From assembly GCA_000151295.1 (NCBI GenBank), contig GG745328.1:2769380-2833379 (forward strand): 64,000 nucleotides of DNA, in the 5' to 3' direction. The position numbers were made by a program, and so were the translations under genes. The DNA is from Allomyces macrogynus ATCC 38327. Lineage: Eukaryota; Blastocladiomycota; Blastocladiomycetes; Blastocladiales; Blastocladiaceae. The notes under the pieces are model-generated. The model saw nothing but the letters and a program-made list of their open reading frames with translations, ran no database searches and was not told the origin of the DNA. Below, in pieces: positions 1 to 11,569 of this stretch; within the stretch, counting starts at the first letter, position 1; every line of letters starts with the position of its first letter.

Positions 1-842
1 GGGCTCGTCGAGGCACGCCAACCACCAGGCCAGACCATGACGCCAGACGATGACGCGGTTACAAGGGCCAGTAATAATTACAGCTCGATGCATCGTGACC
101 AGATCAGAAGCCGACCCTGTTCAGATGCCTCAAACACGTCGTTCACACCCGCAGGGACTTGATCCGACTTGTCCATTCTGTCGCGAGATTTGCTGCGTGC
201 TGATGGTGGGCCAACGCTTGTCAATACTCTTTGCGTCAGGTGTTTGGCGCCAAATCCACACAGGACAGGCTCGGGCAAAACTTCTCCACCCATTGACGCG
301 GGCGCTTGTCTTCGTTTCGCTCTGGAAACCATGAGTGGGCCAATGTCGCAGATTGTGGAGTGATTGTCACAGTGATGGGGTGGAGAGGCCGTTCCGACTC
401 GTTGTCAACCACATCCTTCCACCTTCGTCCGCCCTCGCGGGTCACTTCCCGTCACTTCCCATCATTTCCCGTCCTCTCCCCCCCCCCCCCCCCCCTCAAG
501 ATTCCTGACACCATGCGTATCGTGGACTGCAGGTGGAAGTGAATTTGCAGTTCGATGCTTGAGCGTTGAAGCGAATGCTGGCCGATTCGGCGCCAGTCTT
601 GATCCACTGTTGGCAAACGGATCCGATGAGCGTGAGCGGAAACGCCACACCACCAGTTCCTCGTCTCGTCGCGCGGTTCGCGCTCAAGGCGACACAGGGC
701 GGGGTGGGGTAACGAGCCTGACGCGGCGACCCATTTTGCTGTTGTTCGTCTGCTGACCGGGACGCTATCGCACTCACAATCGAGAATGGAGCATGGCGAG
801 ATCTGTATTCCTTCTTTCCATCTCTCAAGCACACATCCTGAC
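1..842. other. Gene-free flank with poly(C) tract
   Basis: No coding region is supported here. The only structure I see is a pure C run of about 17 bases near 479-495 inside a C/T-rich stretch, downstream of the uS4 gene on the minus strand. Confidence 0.5.
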
Positions 843-1987
843 TTACTCCTCGTCCTCCTCAGCACCGCCCGCAGCAAGACGCTTGCGCTTGACGCGCCCC
901 GCGCGGCCACCGCCGTAGGGCGACGTGAGCGCAAAGTCGATATGCTTCTGCGAGTCGAGGCGCACGACAAACGACGGGATGTTGACGACCTGCTTGCCGA
1001 CGCGAATGTGGCGCTGGCGGATCAGGACGCGCGCGTGGTGGATCGACTTGGCAAGACCCGTCTTGAAGACCTGCGTCTGCAGACGACGCTCCAAGAAGTC
1101 CTCGATCTTGAGACCCAGCACGTAATCAAGCTTGGCCTTGGACTCGTCGAGCACGCCGATGCGGATCAGACGGCGGATGAGCGCGTTACCTAGTGGGTCG
1201 GGAAGGGGGTGGGCAAGGTCAGGGACGGCTCGAAGGAGCGGGAAGGGACGGACAAGAGTGGGCAGACGTACCCTCGAAGAGACGCTTAGCGTTCTTCTCG
1301 TCGAGCGTGAGCAGCTCACGGGCAGCACGGCGAATCTTCGACAGGATAAGACCAATGCGCCAGATTTCGCGCTTGTTGCGCAGACCGTACTGGCCAATGA
1401 GCTTGAGCTCCTGGTCCATGCGCTCGGCCTCGAACGGGCGGCGCGGCACCTTGTACGTCTTCGAGTCTGCGGAGCACGGAACAAGGAGAAACGGTTCAGT
1501 TGGAAATGGACGCCACGAAGTGCGTCCTCGACACGGCGACACGAAGAGAGTGAAAAGAGAAAGTCATGATCAGCGTGTGTAGCCAAATCAAGGGCCCGGA
1601 CCACACCAACCGCAGCGACCGGCCGCGCCCGCAGGCGAGGCAGCGCGCGGGAGTGGGCACCGGGCCATCTTGGGCCAGTGACCACGCCGTCGCCGGACAC
1701 CAGTGGGACAGCACGCCCTGCTTCCAATTTCAAGTGCTGGATCCTTTGGTGTCCGGTGCCAAAAAAAATCATCAAGCTTTCTGTCCGTCGGAGACGGCAC
1801 ATCCGTGAGCCATGCGCGCCGGCGTCACCCCCGGAACCCCAAAAATAAAAAAAAAAGACGACCGGCGCGTAGAAAGGCCGGGAGAGCACGGACTCGTCCT
1901 GGTGGAGGGACGAGGAAGGCGACGAGCGAGCGAACAGAGCGTCTCACGGTTGCTTGGCATGCGACCATCCAGGATCGCTCGCGGCAT
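843..1987 (-). CDS. RPS9: 40S ribosomal protein S9 (uS4)
   Basis: Small-subunit protein that binds 18S rRNA in the cytosolic ribosome. Two exons are certain: 1272-1466 and 843-1189. They join at GAG G|GT, rebuilding the family sequence [13 protein letters not shown]. The first carries [17 protein letters not shown] and the [17 protein letters not shown] helix; the second carries the S4 RNA-binding segment ([25 protein letters not shown]) and the usual acidic-ended tail. The start exon is not secure: exon 2 begins at codon phase 1, so about one short exon is missing. One candidate is 1966-1987 (Met-Pro-Arg-Ala then donor GTCGCA), which would imply a roughly 500-base intron. Identity is certain; the 5' end is not. 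Confidence 0.93.
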
Positions 1988-2702
1988 CGCTGGTCGCGGT
2001 CGTGCGGCGCCGCCTAGAGCTCGCTGCACACATTGTTGTTGACGCGGCCGACCATAGAGGCTGATGGGAGGGCGCGCGCCGAGCGTCGTCAAGGAGAGAC
2101 GCCAAGAGCGCAGGACGAGGTGTGGCGGACACCGATGGCCGCGGCCAGGGCACGAGGTGGAGCGATCGGGGCGCGAAGGTTAGAGCGCGAGGGCTCGGCG
2201 TGTACCCACAAGTACGCAGGGTCATCTTGAAGCGCGAGAAGAGAGAGAGAACGGAACAGGCGAGCGTGCGAGCGGGTCAAGGGCAGCCATGATGAGCGAG
2301 AGTCTGTGCGTCGGGCGGCGTGGCAACCGTCATCTGAGCTCACGGGACAGTTGCCATGCTGGGTTTTCCTGTCGTTTGAGGCCAAAATTTCATTCCGCAC
2401 TGGCTGTGCGCGTCTTTGCGCCGCCGTGATCTTTGATCGAATCTTGCGAGTCGTCTGAGATGCAATCTGGCGTCCAAGTTGCGCACTAATGCTGACGTGG
2501 ACGATTGTGATGGCGATGGCGAGGAAGCTGATATCGGAGAGCAAGGCCAAAGTGAAGGAGCAAATCCCCGTCCATTTCGCTGCCAACCATGATCTGGGCG
2601 CAAGCCCAACCACGACCATGACAACACCGCACGACCCAAAAAATCCAAGAAAGGATCAGAACATTCTTCTTTTTTTCGGGGTGCATCGCGGATTTCCGTG
2701 TT
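1988..2702. other. Intergenic, no gene seen
   Basis: Region upstream of uS4 and downstream of eL21, both on the minus strand. It probably holds the uS4 promoter. No coding segment, RNA gene or repeat could be supported. Confidence 0.4.
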
Positions 2703-3185
2703 TTAGACGAGCGCCTCGTACGGGATGGCCGAGATGGTCTCAATCGAGGTCTTGGCCGTCTTGACGAGCGTGGCGGCACGCGGCTGCGCCGGCTGGCGCT
2801 TGAGCTGGACCGTGACACCCGACTCCTTGGCGGCGCGCTTGGCCTCGGCGTTGGCCTTGACGCGCTTCAGGAAGTCGTCGCGGCACTTGGAGTGCTTGAT
2901 GTGCTCGATGCGCAGGTTCACGCGCTTCTCCATGAAGCGGTTGCCGACGCGCTTGTTGACAATAACGCCGACCGCCGACTTGGTCACGTTGAAGACGATA
3001 CCGGTGCGGCCGTGGTAGAACTTGTGCGGCATGCCCTTGTGGATGGCGGCGTTGGCCTTGATGTCGACAATGTCACCGACATGGTAGGTCTTCATGTAGG
3101 TCGACAAGTGCTCCGGGCCGTGCTGGCGGAAGTTCTTGGAGAACATGTGGCGCGTACGCGCGCGGTAACCAAACGAGTGCGGCAT
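2703..3185 (-). CDS. RPL21: 60S ribosomal protein L21 (eL21)
   Basis: Large-subunit ribosomal protein, complete in one exon of 160 residues, the normal family length. The N-terminus has the diagnostic GYRARTRHMFSKNFRQHG, followed by the SH3-like barrel (YHVGDIVDIKANAAIHKGMP, HGRTGIVFNVT) and the basic segment VGNRFMEKRVNLRIEHIKHS. The start is the only Met that gives the conserved N-terminus. Unlike most genes in the window it has no intron in its coding part. It is divergent from the CCR4-type gene. Confidence 0.97.
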   Translation of the reverse strand: MPHSFGYRARTRHMFSKNFRQHGPEHLSTYMKTYHVGDIVDIKANAAIHKGMPHKFYHGRTGIVFNVTKSAVGVIVNKRVGNRFMEKRVNLRIEHIKHSKCRDDFLKRVKANAEAKRAAKESGVTVQLKRQPAQPRAATLVKTAKTSIETISAIPYEALV

Positions 3186-3947
3186 GGTGACGGTGGATTA
3201 CTATGAAGAGTGGGAATGGAGGGGGATCCACGAGGGCGAGGAGTGGCGGCGAGGGCGGGCAGAGGAGCCGGATGTGTTGGGTCAGGCTCCAATTGTGGAA
3301 ATGGGTAGGTGCGGCCAGGGCAGGCCCGTCGTCACCTAGCCGCTCGTTCGCTCGTTGACTGGTGGGCAGCACAGTCACGACGACGGCGGCGGTCGAAAAA
3401 ATGCGCTTTGCGCGCCGTCGTCGAGCCTACGGGCGGCGCGGGTGGGTGCGGAGTCAATGCGGCGAGTCGTACGGGGTTCGGTGCCTCGTGGTGTTGCAAC
3501 GGGCGTGGCCAGTGTCGGGGGGGAACAAAACCGTCAGGCGCCAGTTGTCGTCGTGCTCCGCGGTTGCGCCAGGGTCGCAGCACTGCACGGGCGCGCGAGT
3601 TTAGGTGGGTCTCGGGACCAGAGTGGCTGAAGGTGTCAGATCTTTCTCCGTTGGCTGTGGAGGTCAGGCCGCGTCAGGTGAGCTGTTGCCAGGACCTTAT
3701 TGCGGGTGCGCGGTGCGATGCGGTGGAGTTGCGGTGTGCGGTGGGGAATGATCACGCCGTGATCCTGCCAGATCTCTCGGGACGGGCAAAGCCGGGGCAA
3801 GGGACGCGTGCCGCCGCCTGCGCGCATGCACTCTCGTGCGCCAACCGCGACTCACGGCGACCCACGCCCAACTCTCGCACCACCACCAACACAACACGCC
3901 GTCGATCCCGCCCAGCGTGAACCTTCCCACGCCACGGCGGCGCCGTC
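3186..3947. other. Divergent promoter region eL21 / CCR4-type gene
   Basis: About 760 bases between the eL21 start (minus) and the outermost in-frame Met of the deadenylase gene (plus). Antisense and short ORFs here show no recognisable protein. It is most likely promoter and 5' UTR for both genes. Confidence 0.4.
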
Positions 3948-6380
3948 GTGACTGACGATTCCCCGAGCGACCCGTCTCGTCGTCGTGCCTGGACCCCATC
4001 GGCCCTCTCTCTCCTCGCCATCATCAACTCAGATCCGGTCCTCGTCGCCTTGGGCTCGTTGCACCAACACCACGCGCACAACGGCTCGCACGCGCACACC
4101 TTCTCTGCGAGCTTGCACATCATGGCGCCCAACGTTACCGTCGCGGTCGCTGTCCCTGCCACACCATTATCGGCGCTCGACACGGTTCGCGCGCCGCTGG
4201 CCAGCACGCTCGCACGGCGCCGCAAGCGCGCACGTCGTCGCGCCAGCATGTCGACCGGCAGCTTACCCGTGCCGCTGCCAGCATCACCGTCAAGTACCAG
4301 TCATGCCAGTGTCGACAGTACTCTGCCTGCGCGCGCGCTCCCGGCCCCATCGCGCCGCCGCAACTCGACCCCGGCGGCCGCCTGGATCCATCATCACCGC
4401 ACCGCGAGCACGCCGCCGGGTCGTGCACCTGCTGATGTGACCAGCACAGCACCTGCGGCAGGGACCGATCCCGTCGCATCTACCGATGATGATCCCATGC
4501 TGGTCGTGGACAACGACAACAGCGACAATCGCAACAATGGCCCCGTCGTCGCGCTCGCTTCGCCCGCGTCACCATCAACATGTGCTCCCAGCGCCAGCGC
4601 GGCGACCCCTGACGGCGCATCGGGGCCATCTACATCGCTGCTGGCCAGCGACGACCTTCCCACGCCACCCGTTGCGTTCCTGCCCCGCTCGTTTGTCTAT
4701 GGCGGCTGCGCCGAATTGCCCGCGCCTCTGGCCGCAACGGCGACCCCCTTTGTCAAGGTGTTCAAGCGCACGTGGCAGTTTGCGAGCCGTGACTCCTTGG
4801 ATGCCAGTACGTGCGCTTCCCGTGTCCCTGCTCACTGGTCGCACTGCTCTCTCCAATGGTCTCGCTGATGCGCGTGTTCGCCACCCTGTGTTTTCTCTCT
4901 CCAGGTCATTTTTCACTTCTTTCGTTCAACGTGCTTGCGCCCACTTTCGACTTGCTCGCCAATGCGGCCACGATCGATCCCGCCGGCAAGCACTCGCTCG
5001 ACCCGGACGCGCGACGCACGGCCATTCTCGACGAGCTGCTCTTTTACGAGCCCGATATGATCTGCCTCCAGGTCCGTGAAGACTGTCTCGTCCTGTACTT
5101 GTCGTATCTACGTGGTTTTACTGACGTTGGCATGCATTTCGGTACCATAGGAAGTCGATCCGAGCGACTACCACCTGCACTTTGCCCCGACTTTGCACGC
5201 GGCCGGGTACGCGGGGCACTACGCGCCCAAATCCGCCTACGACGGATGCGCCACGTTTTTCCGGCGCGACCGGTTCGATCTCGTGCATATTCATACGCTC
5301 CGGTTCCGCGACGTGCCCTTGCACCCGCACGACCCATCGCACCCGTACCTCGCGCGACACGTCGACGAAGTGACCCGGCACCGGTCGTTTTACAACCTTG
5401 CGCAAATTGCCGTCTTGCGGAACCGGCGCACGGGCGCGCGCGTGCGCGTCGTCAACACGCATTTCCTGGCCGCACCCGAGTTTGCCGACTCGAAGCTGCT
5501 GCAGGCGGCGATTTTGATGGAGCATTTGTCCGGTGGACCGCCGCCGGTTGCTATGTGGCCTGCGACTCCGCGCGCCGTCGCGCCGCTCGCACACGACGAG
5601 TGGCCGCCGCTGCAGTCGCCGACGTCGCCCGTGACCCCGCAGTGCAAAGGGGAGCCGCCGTCCCCGCCGCCGACCCCCGTCGAGGTCCAGCGCGCCAAGT
5701 CGGCGCCTGTTCCGATTCCCGTGCAGCGTGGACGGCGCGCGAGGCGTACGAGTCCAGCGGCAGCAGCAGCAGCGGCGACGCTGCCGTCGCCGCCCGCCGA
5801 GGGGATGCTCTCGTGTTCGCCGCCATCACCACCGACGGGATTCGCGGCGCCGATGAGGAACCGCGGTCGATTGCCAGCAACGCCCGTGTCTCCTCCACCA
5901 CCACCGTCGGCATGGCCCACTCTCGACTGGCCGGCGTGGCCTACCGCACCTGCGCCCGCGCCCATGGCTACTGTGATCGCCGGCGACTTGAACTCTTGCC
6001 CCGACTCGTCGGTGCTCGAGTACCTGCAATCCGGCGTCGTCCCCGTGTCGGCATTTGGCGGATCGGATTTCGGCCGGTTCACGGCATCGGGCACCGCATG
6101 CACGCACGCGTTGGGACCACTCAACTCGGCGTACGCGGGGACGAAATTGCCGTATACGCACTGCCGCCCACACTTTCGCGGCATCATCGACCACATCTTG
6201 TACACGGGTGATGCCGGGCTGAGACTGGTTGGACGACTCGATGGGGCACCAAAGGACGGGATCGCGTACCTGGAACGCGTCGCGAGTCTGCCGTCGGCGT
6301 ACGTGCCGTCGGACCATTTGCCGCTGTTGGCCATCTTCAAGCATCGCGGTGCCGGTGCGGGTGGGGGCGGTGGGGCGTGA
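3948..6380 (+). CDS. CCR4-type poly(A) 3'-exoribonuclease
   Basis: Endonuclease/exonuclease/phosphatase-fold nuclease, predicted to shorten mRNA poly(A) tails. Exons are 3948 (or 4122)-4806, 4905-5071 and 5151-6380. The catalytic motifs appear in order: LLSFNVLAPTFD, MICLQ|EVD (the catalytic Glu falls at an intron), KSAYDGCATFFRRDRF, VVNTHF, VIAGDLNSCPDS, a GIIDHILY segment and PSDHLPLLA at the end. The first exon is a long Ala/Pro/Ser-rich region with no visible leucine-rich repeats, which yeast Ccr4 has. A Pro-rich stretch of roughly 140 residues (about 5527-5960) is inserted in the catalytic domain. Start: the Met at 4122 is as plausible as 3948. An ANGEL or nocturnin relative is an alternative name. 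Confidence 0.85.
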
Positions 6381-6972
6381 GGGGGGGGGGGGGGTGGGGG
6401 GGGAATTTTGGGCGCTTTTTTCTTGTACATTTGTTTCCATCTTTGGCCGCAGACGCGGGGAGGACGTGCGGGCCATCTTTTCTTCATTTTTCTCTTGAGC
6501 CCCGCAGAGCACTGCGCGCGTGGGCCGTTGCGCACACCGAAATGCATGGAATCGTTGACTTGGTGGGCATTCAAATTGGTTTCGTTTCGGCGTGGCGCTG
6601 TCCTAGATCGCCGACGGTCTCTTGTCGTCGGTGACTGTGGCGAGATGGGGTTGAGGGAGATCCTGAGTACTCGGTGATAGGATCACAAATGGCTCCCTGT
6701 TCATCTCGCGTGTTTGATCGGATCGGGTGCGTGACGCGTCCACATTCTCCATCAATCTGTGCACACCCGCCCGGCTGTCTGGCCGAATGGATGGCTGCGC
6801 ACACGCCCGCGACATCGACAACAACGATGACCCGGTCGCAGCGGCCACGCTTTCTTCATAACCGTGCTGCTCCCCCAGACGCCCGCCCGCCTGCTGCAGC
6901 ACGTTCCCAATCCGCCCAACGCCCTCACGCTGCCGCGCCCTCGACCTTGTCGGCATCTCCACCATCGACACC
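6381..6972. other. Intergenic with G-run
   Basis: Directly after the deadenylase stop codon is a G-rich tract (6381-6403, broken by one T), then a T-rich stretch that may be 3' UTR. No gene seen. Confidence 0.4.
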
Positions 6973-8104
6973 ATGATTGACCCATTACCACCGACAACGG
7001 GCCCTGCCGCGTGCCCCGCGATGCCCGGCGCGCCGCCGGCATCGCCGCTCATCTACCTGCTCTTTGCCGAGTGCGCCTACTCGCGCGTCGAGGCCGCGAG
7101 CGTCGTGCTCGGGTACGCCTCGGTGCTCTGCTGGGTCGGCGCGCAAATGCCGTACGTTTGCTTTCTTAGTCGTCAACCACCGTGTCGCCGTCAGTTCTCT
7201 GACCCTCCGTTTCTCGTTTCCAGACAAGTCCTCCAAAACTGGCGCCGGCAATCGGCTGCCGGGCTGGCCATCCCCTTCATCGCCGTCTGGCTGCTCGGCG
7301 ACGTGGCCAACTACCTCGGTTCCGCCTTGACGCACCAGCGGCCGTTCCAGGTCCTGCTCGCGGCCTACTTTTGCTTTGTCGATGCGGCACTTCTCGTGCA
7401 GTGTCTGTGGTACAACCACCGCGCCGCCGCCAGTCGCCCGCGGCCGACCAAGTCCGCCTCGCCGAGCATGACGACCGCGCTCGCCGCCGCGTCGGCTGTC
7501 GCGTCCTTTGCGGCCCCGCACACGCGCTCCCGGTCATGCTCTCCACGACGACTTCGTCGGCGTCGCTCGCCGCGATTGTCGGCACGACGCGTCGTACCTG
7601 TGCACCGTGCTCTACCTAACCTCGCGCATTACACAACTCGTGCACAATCACCGCCGCCGATCCGTCAAGGGACTCGCGATGGGTATGGTCGCGTGCGCTG
7701 TCGCGGGGAACGCGACGTATGCCGCGTCGGTCGCATTGCGCGGGATGACGGTCGCGGATGTCGGCGAGTATTGGGCGGCCGCGTTGCCGTTTTTCATGGG
7801 GAGTGCAGGCACGCTCGCGATGGATGCGGCATTGATTGCGCAGTGGTGGTGTTGGCGCGACGCGAGTGGGGACGAGGAGGAAGTCACGGTCGTGGGCGAT
7901 GCGGACGAGGAGGTGGTGGTGGGGAACGGCAAGCTGGGCACATACGTGCCTGAGATCGCTGTCGACGTGCCGCCAGCATCCTCGAGCGCCGCGCCGCTCC
8001 TGCCCCCGCCACGGCCACCCGTCCCGGTCGCTGGCGCGCGTCGCGCTGCCGCTGTCGCGACCGAGCGCACGCCGCTGCTCGCACGCACGTGGCCCGAGCT
8101 CTGA
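6973..8104 (+). pseudogene. PQ-loop membrane protein, reading frame broken
   Basis: Resembles the seven-helix PQ-loop family (vacuolar/lysosomal amino-acid exporters of the Ypq/PQLC2 type). Exon 1 is 6973-7151 and exon 2 starts at 7224; the first PQ loop reads across the junction as QMP|QVLQNWRRQSAAGLA. Helices follow to about 7480. The second half (LYLTSRITQLVHNHRRRSVK, then helices and an acidic, Pro-rich tail ending TERTPLLARTWPEL) lies in another frame, from about 7590 to 8104. I find no AG acceptor between 7540 and 7620, so an intron does not explain the change; a one-base assembly error or a real frameshift does. Both halves look conserved, so an assembly error is the more likely cause. 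Confidence 0.7.
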
Positions 8105-8658
8105 TCGCTACCGCGTCGCATCGCGTCGACCGGCGACATTGAAGATACCAGAGTGAATGATGGCGCGGTCCCGGCCGCCGCCGCGCGCTCGACGCGCCAG
8201 GCCGCGCCGATTCGGCCCCGGGGCCGTATCAACGGTCCCCCGGGGCGCGCTGTTTGCCCACTTGCAATAATCCGTGTCGGTGGCGATGAACCGACAGAAC
8301 GAGACGACGTGCGCGCGCTCCCCGCCCGACCGGTTGAGGGGCCGCACGCGCGGTTCGACAGTGGATTGATGTTTGGCGTGATGTTGTTAAGAAGGCGTCT
8401 GTTTGCAGCCGTGTATCCATACCTACCTTTGAATAACGAGAAATCCAGCTCCGTGAATGAATGAATGAATGAATATTGAATATGTGCGTGCTTTCCTCCG
8501 TGAATTCTCTCAGTTGCCCTCCATCCTCGGGTCCCGCTAGTGCCGTCGCGACGCGTCGCGTCACGGTCGACACGGTTCAAACTGAAACCAATGACTTCCC
8601 AGCACCTCTCATCTCTCTGATCCTAGCCCAAGTCTCCTCCCTCCATCCATCTCCACTC
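8105..8658. other. Convergent 3' region with (TGAA)n repeat
   Basis: Lies between two genes facing each other. It contains a short TGAA tandem repeat at about 8454-8474, next to AT-richer sequence that may hold polyadenylation signals for both. No gene seen. Confidence 0.5.
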
Positions 8659-10406
8659 TCACACCCCCGCCGACCCCGGCACCGCCGCACCCGCCGCCAC
8701 GTCGTCGGCCGTCCGCGTGCGCGCTCGCAACCCGCCCGTCTCCACGCCCACGTCGGCCGTTGTCAAATCCACCGACTTCATCACGTCCTGCGCGTTCGGC
8801 GCCGACGGTGGGACGACACCCCCAGTCCCCGCCGTCGCACCACCACCGCCCTTGGCGAGCCGCGCGATATGCAGCAACGAATGAAAATCCTGCCGGCAGA
8901 TCGGACACTTGTGGCTCTGCTTGCGTAGCAACAACGCGCATTCCTAGACCATGTTCCAACCGGTCAGTCCGTGCCGCGTGTCTCGATCCGAGAACGCGCG
9001 TCGCCGACCTACCTTGCACAGACACAAGTGCCGACACGGCAACACAATCGTATCTTTCGCATCGGCCATGCACACGATACACTCGGGCAACATGGCCGCC
9101 GCCGCCGCCGCCGCGTCCGGACTTCCGGCGGCGGGCGCCTCGGCAAACCCGTAGATTTCTTGGAGAAGCATCGGCGTCGACCCAATCCACAGTTTCTGCT
9201 TGACGCACCGCACGCTGTCCCCGCCGTGGTCCAGGACCAAGTAGGTCCACTGGTCGGTCGCCGCGACCGTGCTCGCCGAAGCCGCGGGTGGGTTGGTGGT
9301 GCCAGTCACGGTGATCACCAGGTGGTACAGCGGGTCCGGCGGCGATAACGCGGCCGAGCGGAGCGCGCGGAGTTCGTTGGTTTCGTAGAGGGGCGACGTG
9401 CTGGATGCGGACGTGGGGCTCGCCGGTGGGACGGGTTTTGCGAAGAAGGAGGTGGGCGAGGTGGATGGGTTAGGGGAGGTCGGGGAGAGTGGGGGGATGT
9501 GCGCGGCGACGGCGGATTGCAGCGCGGAGATGTCGATCGCGCGTGGCAGGTCGTACGTGTGCCCGAGGCCGGCGGGGTAGGAGGCTTGGGCGAAGGGCGC
9601 GGGGAAGTCGGTCGGGGAGAGCGGGACGAGGCTGTGAGGTGGAGAGAACCGTAAGCGAGGGGTGGAGGGGGAAGTGTGGGATTGGGTGGGGAAGGGAGGT
9701 ATGGTACCGCTTGCCGTCCTTTTCGCGCACGGCCAGGAAGACACGCACCGTGCACGGCACCGCTGCGTCGAATGTGAACCGCAACGACGCGTGCGGTCTG
9801 TTCGATGGGATTGAGATGGGTGTCGACGACGGGCCGGCGGCGGGAATCGCCTGCGGGACGGTGACGAGCGCGAGCGAGCTGCGCTTGACGTTGACGAGGC
9901 ACTGGATCGTGGTTGACAGCGCCGAGACTTGGCCGGGCACGTCAGACTATCGCCATTTCGTCAGTCGATTGCCGAACGGACGTCACTCACCATTCAGAAC
10001 AGGAAAGCAAAAGACTCACGGCCTCGTGCCGCTGCGCGTCCCACGCCGCGACCGTTCCGGCCCCAATACCCGCCATCCCGCTCTCAGCCGCACGCGCCGT
10101 TGCTGTCGCCGCGAGCGCCGCGACATGGTCGCTGATGATGTGCAGCGCGTTTGCATTATTTCCCGGGGCAGTGGCGCCAGTGGCCGCGCCCGGGTGCCGT
10201 AACACGAAATGCGGGCCAAAGTAGAGCGAGTTGCCGAGCCATTCGGGAGCGCCCGGGTCGGTGGTAGTGCTGTTGGCGCCGGGAGCGCCGGTGGGGGATC
10301 CGGGAGTTGGTGCGCGTGCGGGAGGGGCAGCCGGGTTAGTGGCGCCGACGAGCGCGCGTAACTGGGCGACGGCGGCGGCGGTGGGGTTGCTGGCGACTTG
10401 GCCCAT
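8659..10406 (-). CDS. Mahogunin-type RING E3 ubiquitin ligase
   Basis: Predicted ubiquitin ligase of the MGRN1/RNF157 (plant LOG2) class. Exons in coding order are 10406-10020, 9946-9708, 9631-9013 and 8943-8659, giving about 509 residues with all phases matching. The N-terminus MGQVASNP fits an N-myristoylation signal, as in this family. A middle beta-rich region follows (LRFTFDAAVPCTVRVFLAVRE; YPAGLGHTYDLPRAI). The RING finger is split by the last intron: CIVCMADAKDTIVLPCRHLC, then ECALLLRKQSHKCPICR (C3HC4). The tail is Gly/Ala-rich. Poly-Ala and Pro-rich inserts make it longer than a minimal member. The substrate is unknown. Confidence 0.85.
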
Positions 10407-10894
10407 GTTGATTGGGCGATGTGTGGTTGAAGGCAGGCGGGGATCGGGTGGTGGTGGATGGGAGGCTTTGTAGTGGGGCGAGGGTGCGCGGAGTTGCGGA
10501 GGTGTTGCGCGCACTGGCGGCCGCCAGTCTTCGCGGCGTAGTTCGTAATACGTCGACGTTGGCGTCGTCGTGTGCAGAGTCGTTGCGATCGCGGCGACCG
10601 TGGTGTGAGGGAGGGCTCCACGACGCGGTCACGTTGCGTGCAGTGCTTGCGCACGGACTGCAGTGCAAGCGTCGCTGCCTGGGTGTGGCGGTCGGTTTTG
10701 ATGGCCGCCCCAACCGCAAAATCGCTGTCGCACTGAACCCGATCTGAACCACTCTGGAACCATCCATCGCGAACGCGCCTGTCCACCGCTCACTGTATTC
10801 CCACTCGCATCGCCATCCATGGACGAATCCTCGTGGCCGGGTCTGCATAGCAAGGAGGCCACCACACCCGCTCTCCTCCATCGCCTGCCTTCTC
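10407..10894. other. Upstream region of the RING ligase gene
   Basis: Promoter-side sequence of the RING ligase, also lying downstream of the next minus-strand gene. No coding or RNA feature could be supported. Confidence 0.35.
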
Positions 10895-11569
10895 TTACCG
10901 CTCGCCGGCCGGCGTGCGCACGCGCGGCGGCAGCGAATACGTCGGCAATTCCGGCACATGCCCAATCGACCCCGGCAGGATCAGCGGCACCGACGACGCC
11001 GACACGCTACTCCCCGGCATCGCCGGCGGTTTCACGACCGTCACGGGCCCGTGTGCGAGCCCCAGGACTTCGTCCAACGTATGGTCGCGCAACGCATCGG
11101 CAATCTCGTGCGCCGGGCCCACAGGCCCAACGTGCGACACATGCGGGTCCATTTCACGACCCACAAGGTCGTGTGCGACCGCGCGCAGCCGCGACGCGTG
11201 CGGGTGCGCCGTGCTGTTGCCGGGCAGCGCGTGCGGCGCCGGCGCGGCACGCGACGTCGGCGACGACAGCGGGGACGGGGTCACCGATTGCGGCCGCGGC
11301 GGCGAGACGCGCAGCGGTGGCGCTGTAGTCGTCGGGAAGTGCGGGACCGTCGGCGACGACGCGCGCGAGGCGTTCGGCGTGCTCGCGTTCGACGGTGGGT
11401 GCAGGAGCGTGTCCGGGTTCAGCAGGGCGTCGGTCACCGTGTGGACCAGGTCGCGCGCGAATCCGGCGAGACCGTGGTGCTCGATCGAGAGCGCGTGTAG
11501 AGCGCGGGGGGCCGGACGGTGTGGGCGCGGCGCGTCGCGCGCGGTGGGTTCGGTCGTGCTGGCGGGCAT
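10895..11569 (-). CDS. Hypothetical Pro/Ser/Ala-rich protein
   Basis: Single-exon open frame of 224 residues that I do not recognise. The least low-complexity segments are LHALSIEHHGLAGFARDLVH near residue 30 and VAHDLVGREMDPHVSHVGP followed by HEIADALRDHTLDEVLGLAH near residues 130-165; the rest is Pro/Ser/Ala/Thr-rich linker. There is no signal peptide or membrane segment. It looks coding because these helical segments stand out against the linker, but in GC-rich DNA a spurious frame of this length is possible. Confidence 0.45.
   Translation of the reverse strand: MPASTTEPTARDAPRPHRPAPRALHALSIEHHGLAGFARDLVHTVTDALLNPDTLLHPPSNASTPNASRASSPTVPHFPTTTAPPLRVSPPRPQSVTPSPLSSPTSRAAPAPHALPGNSTAHPHASRLRAVAHDLVGREMDPHVSHVGPVGPAHEIADALRDHTLDEVLGLAHGPVTVVKPPAMPGSSVSASSVPLILPGSIGHVPELPTYSLPPRVRTPAGER

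Noticed and set aside
5390..6574. 394-residue open frame on the minus strand
   Set aside because: Exact antisense of the deadenylase catalytic exon; Gly/Ala/Arg composition with no domain. GC-rich coding DNA often leaves the opposite strand open.
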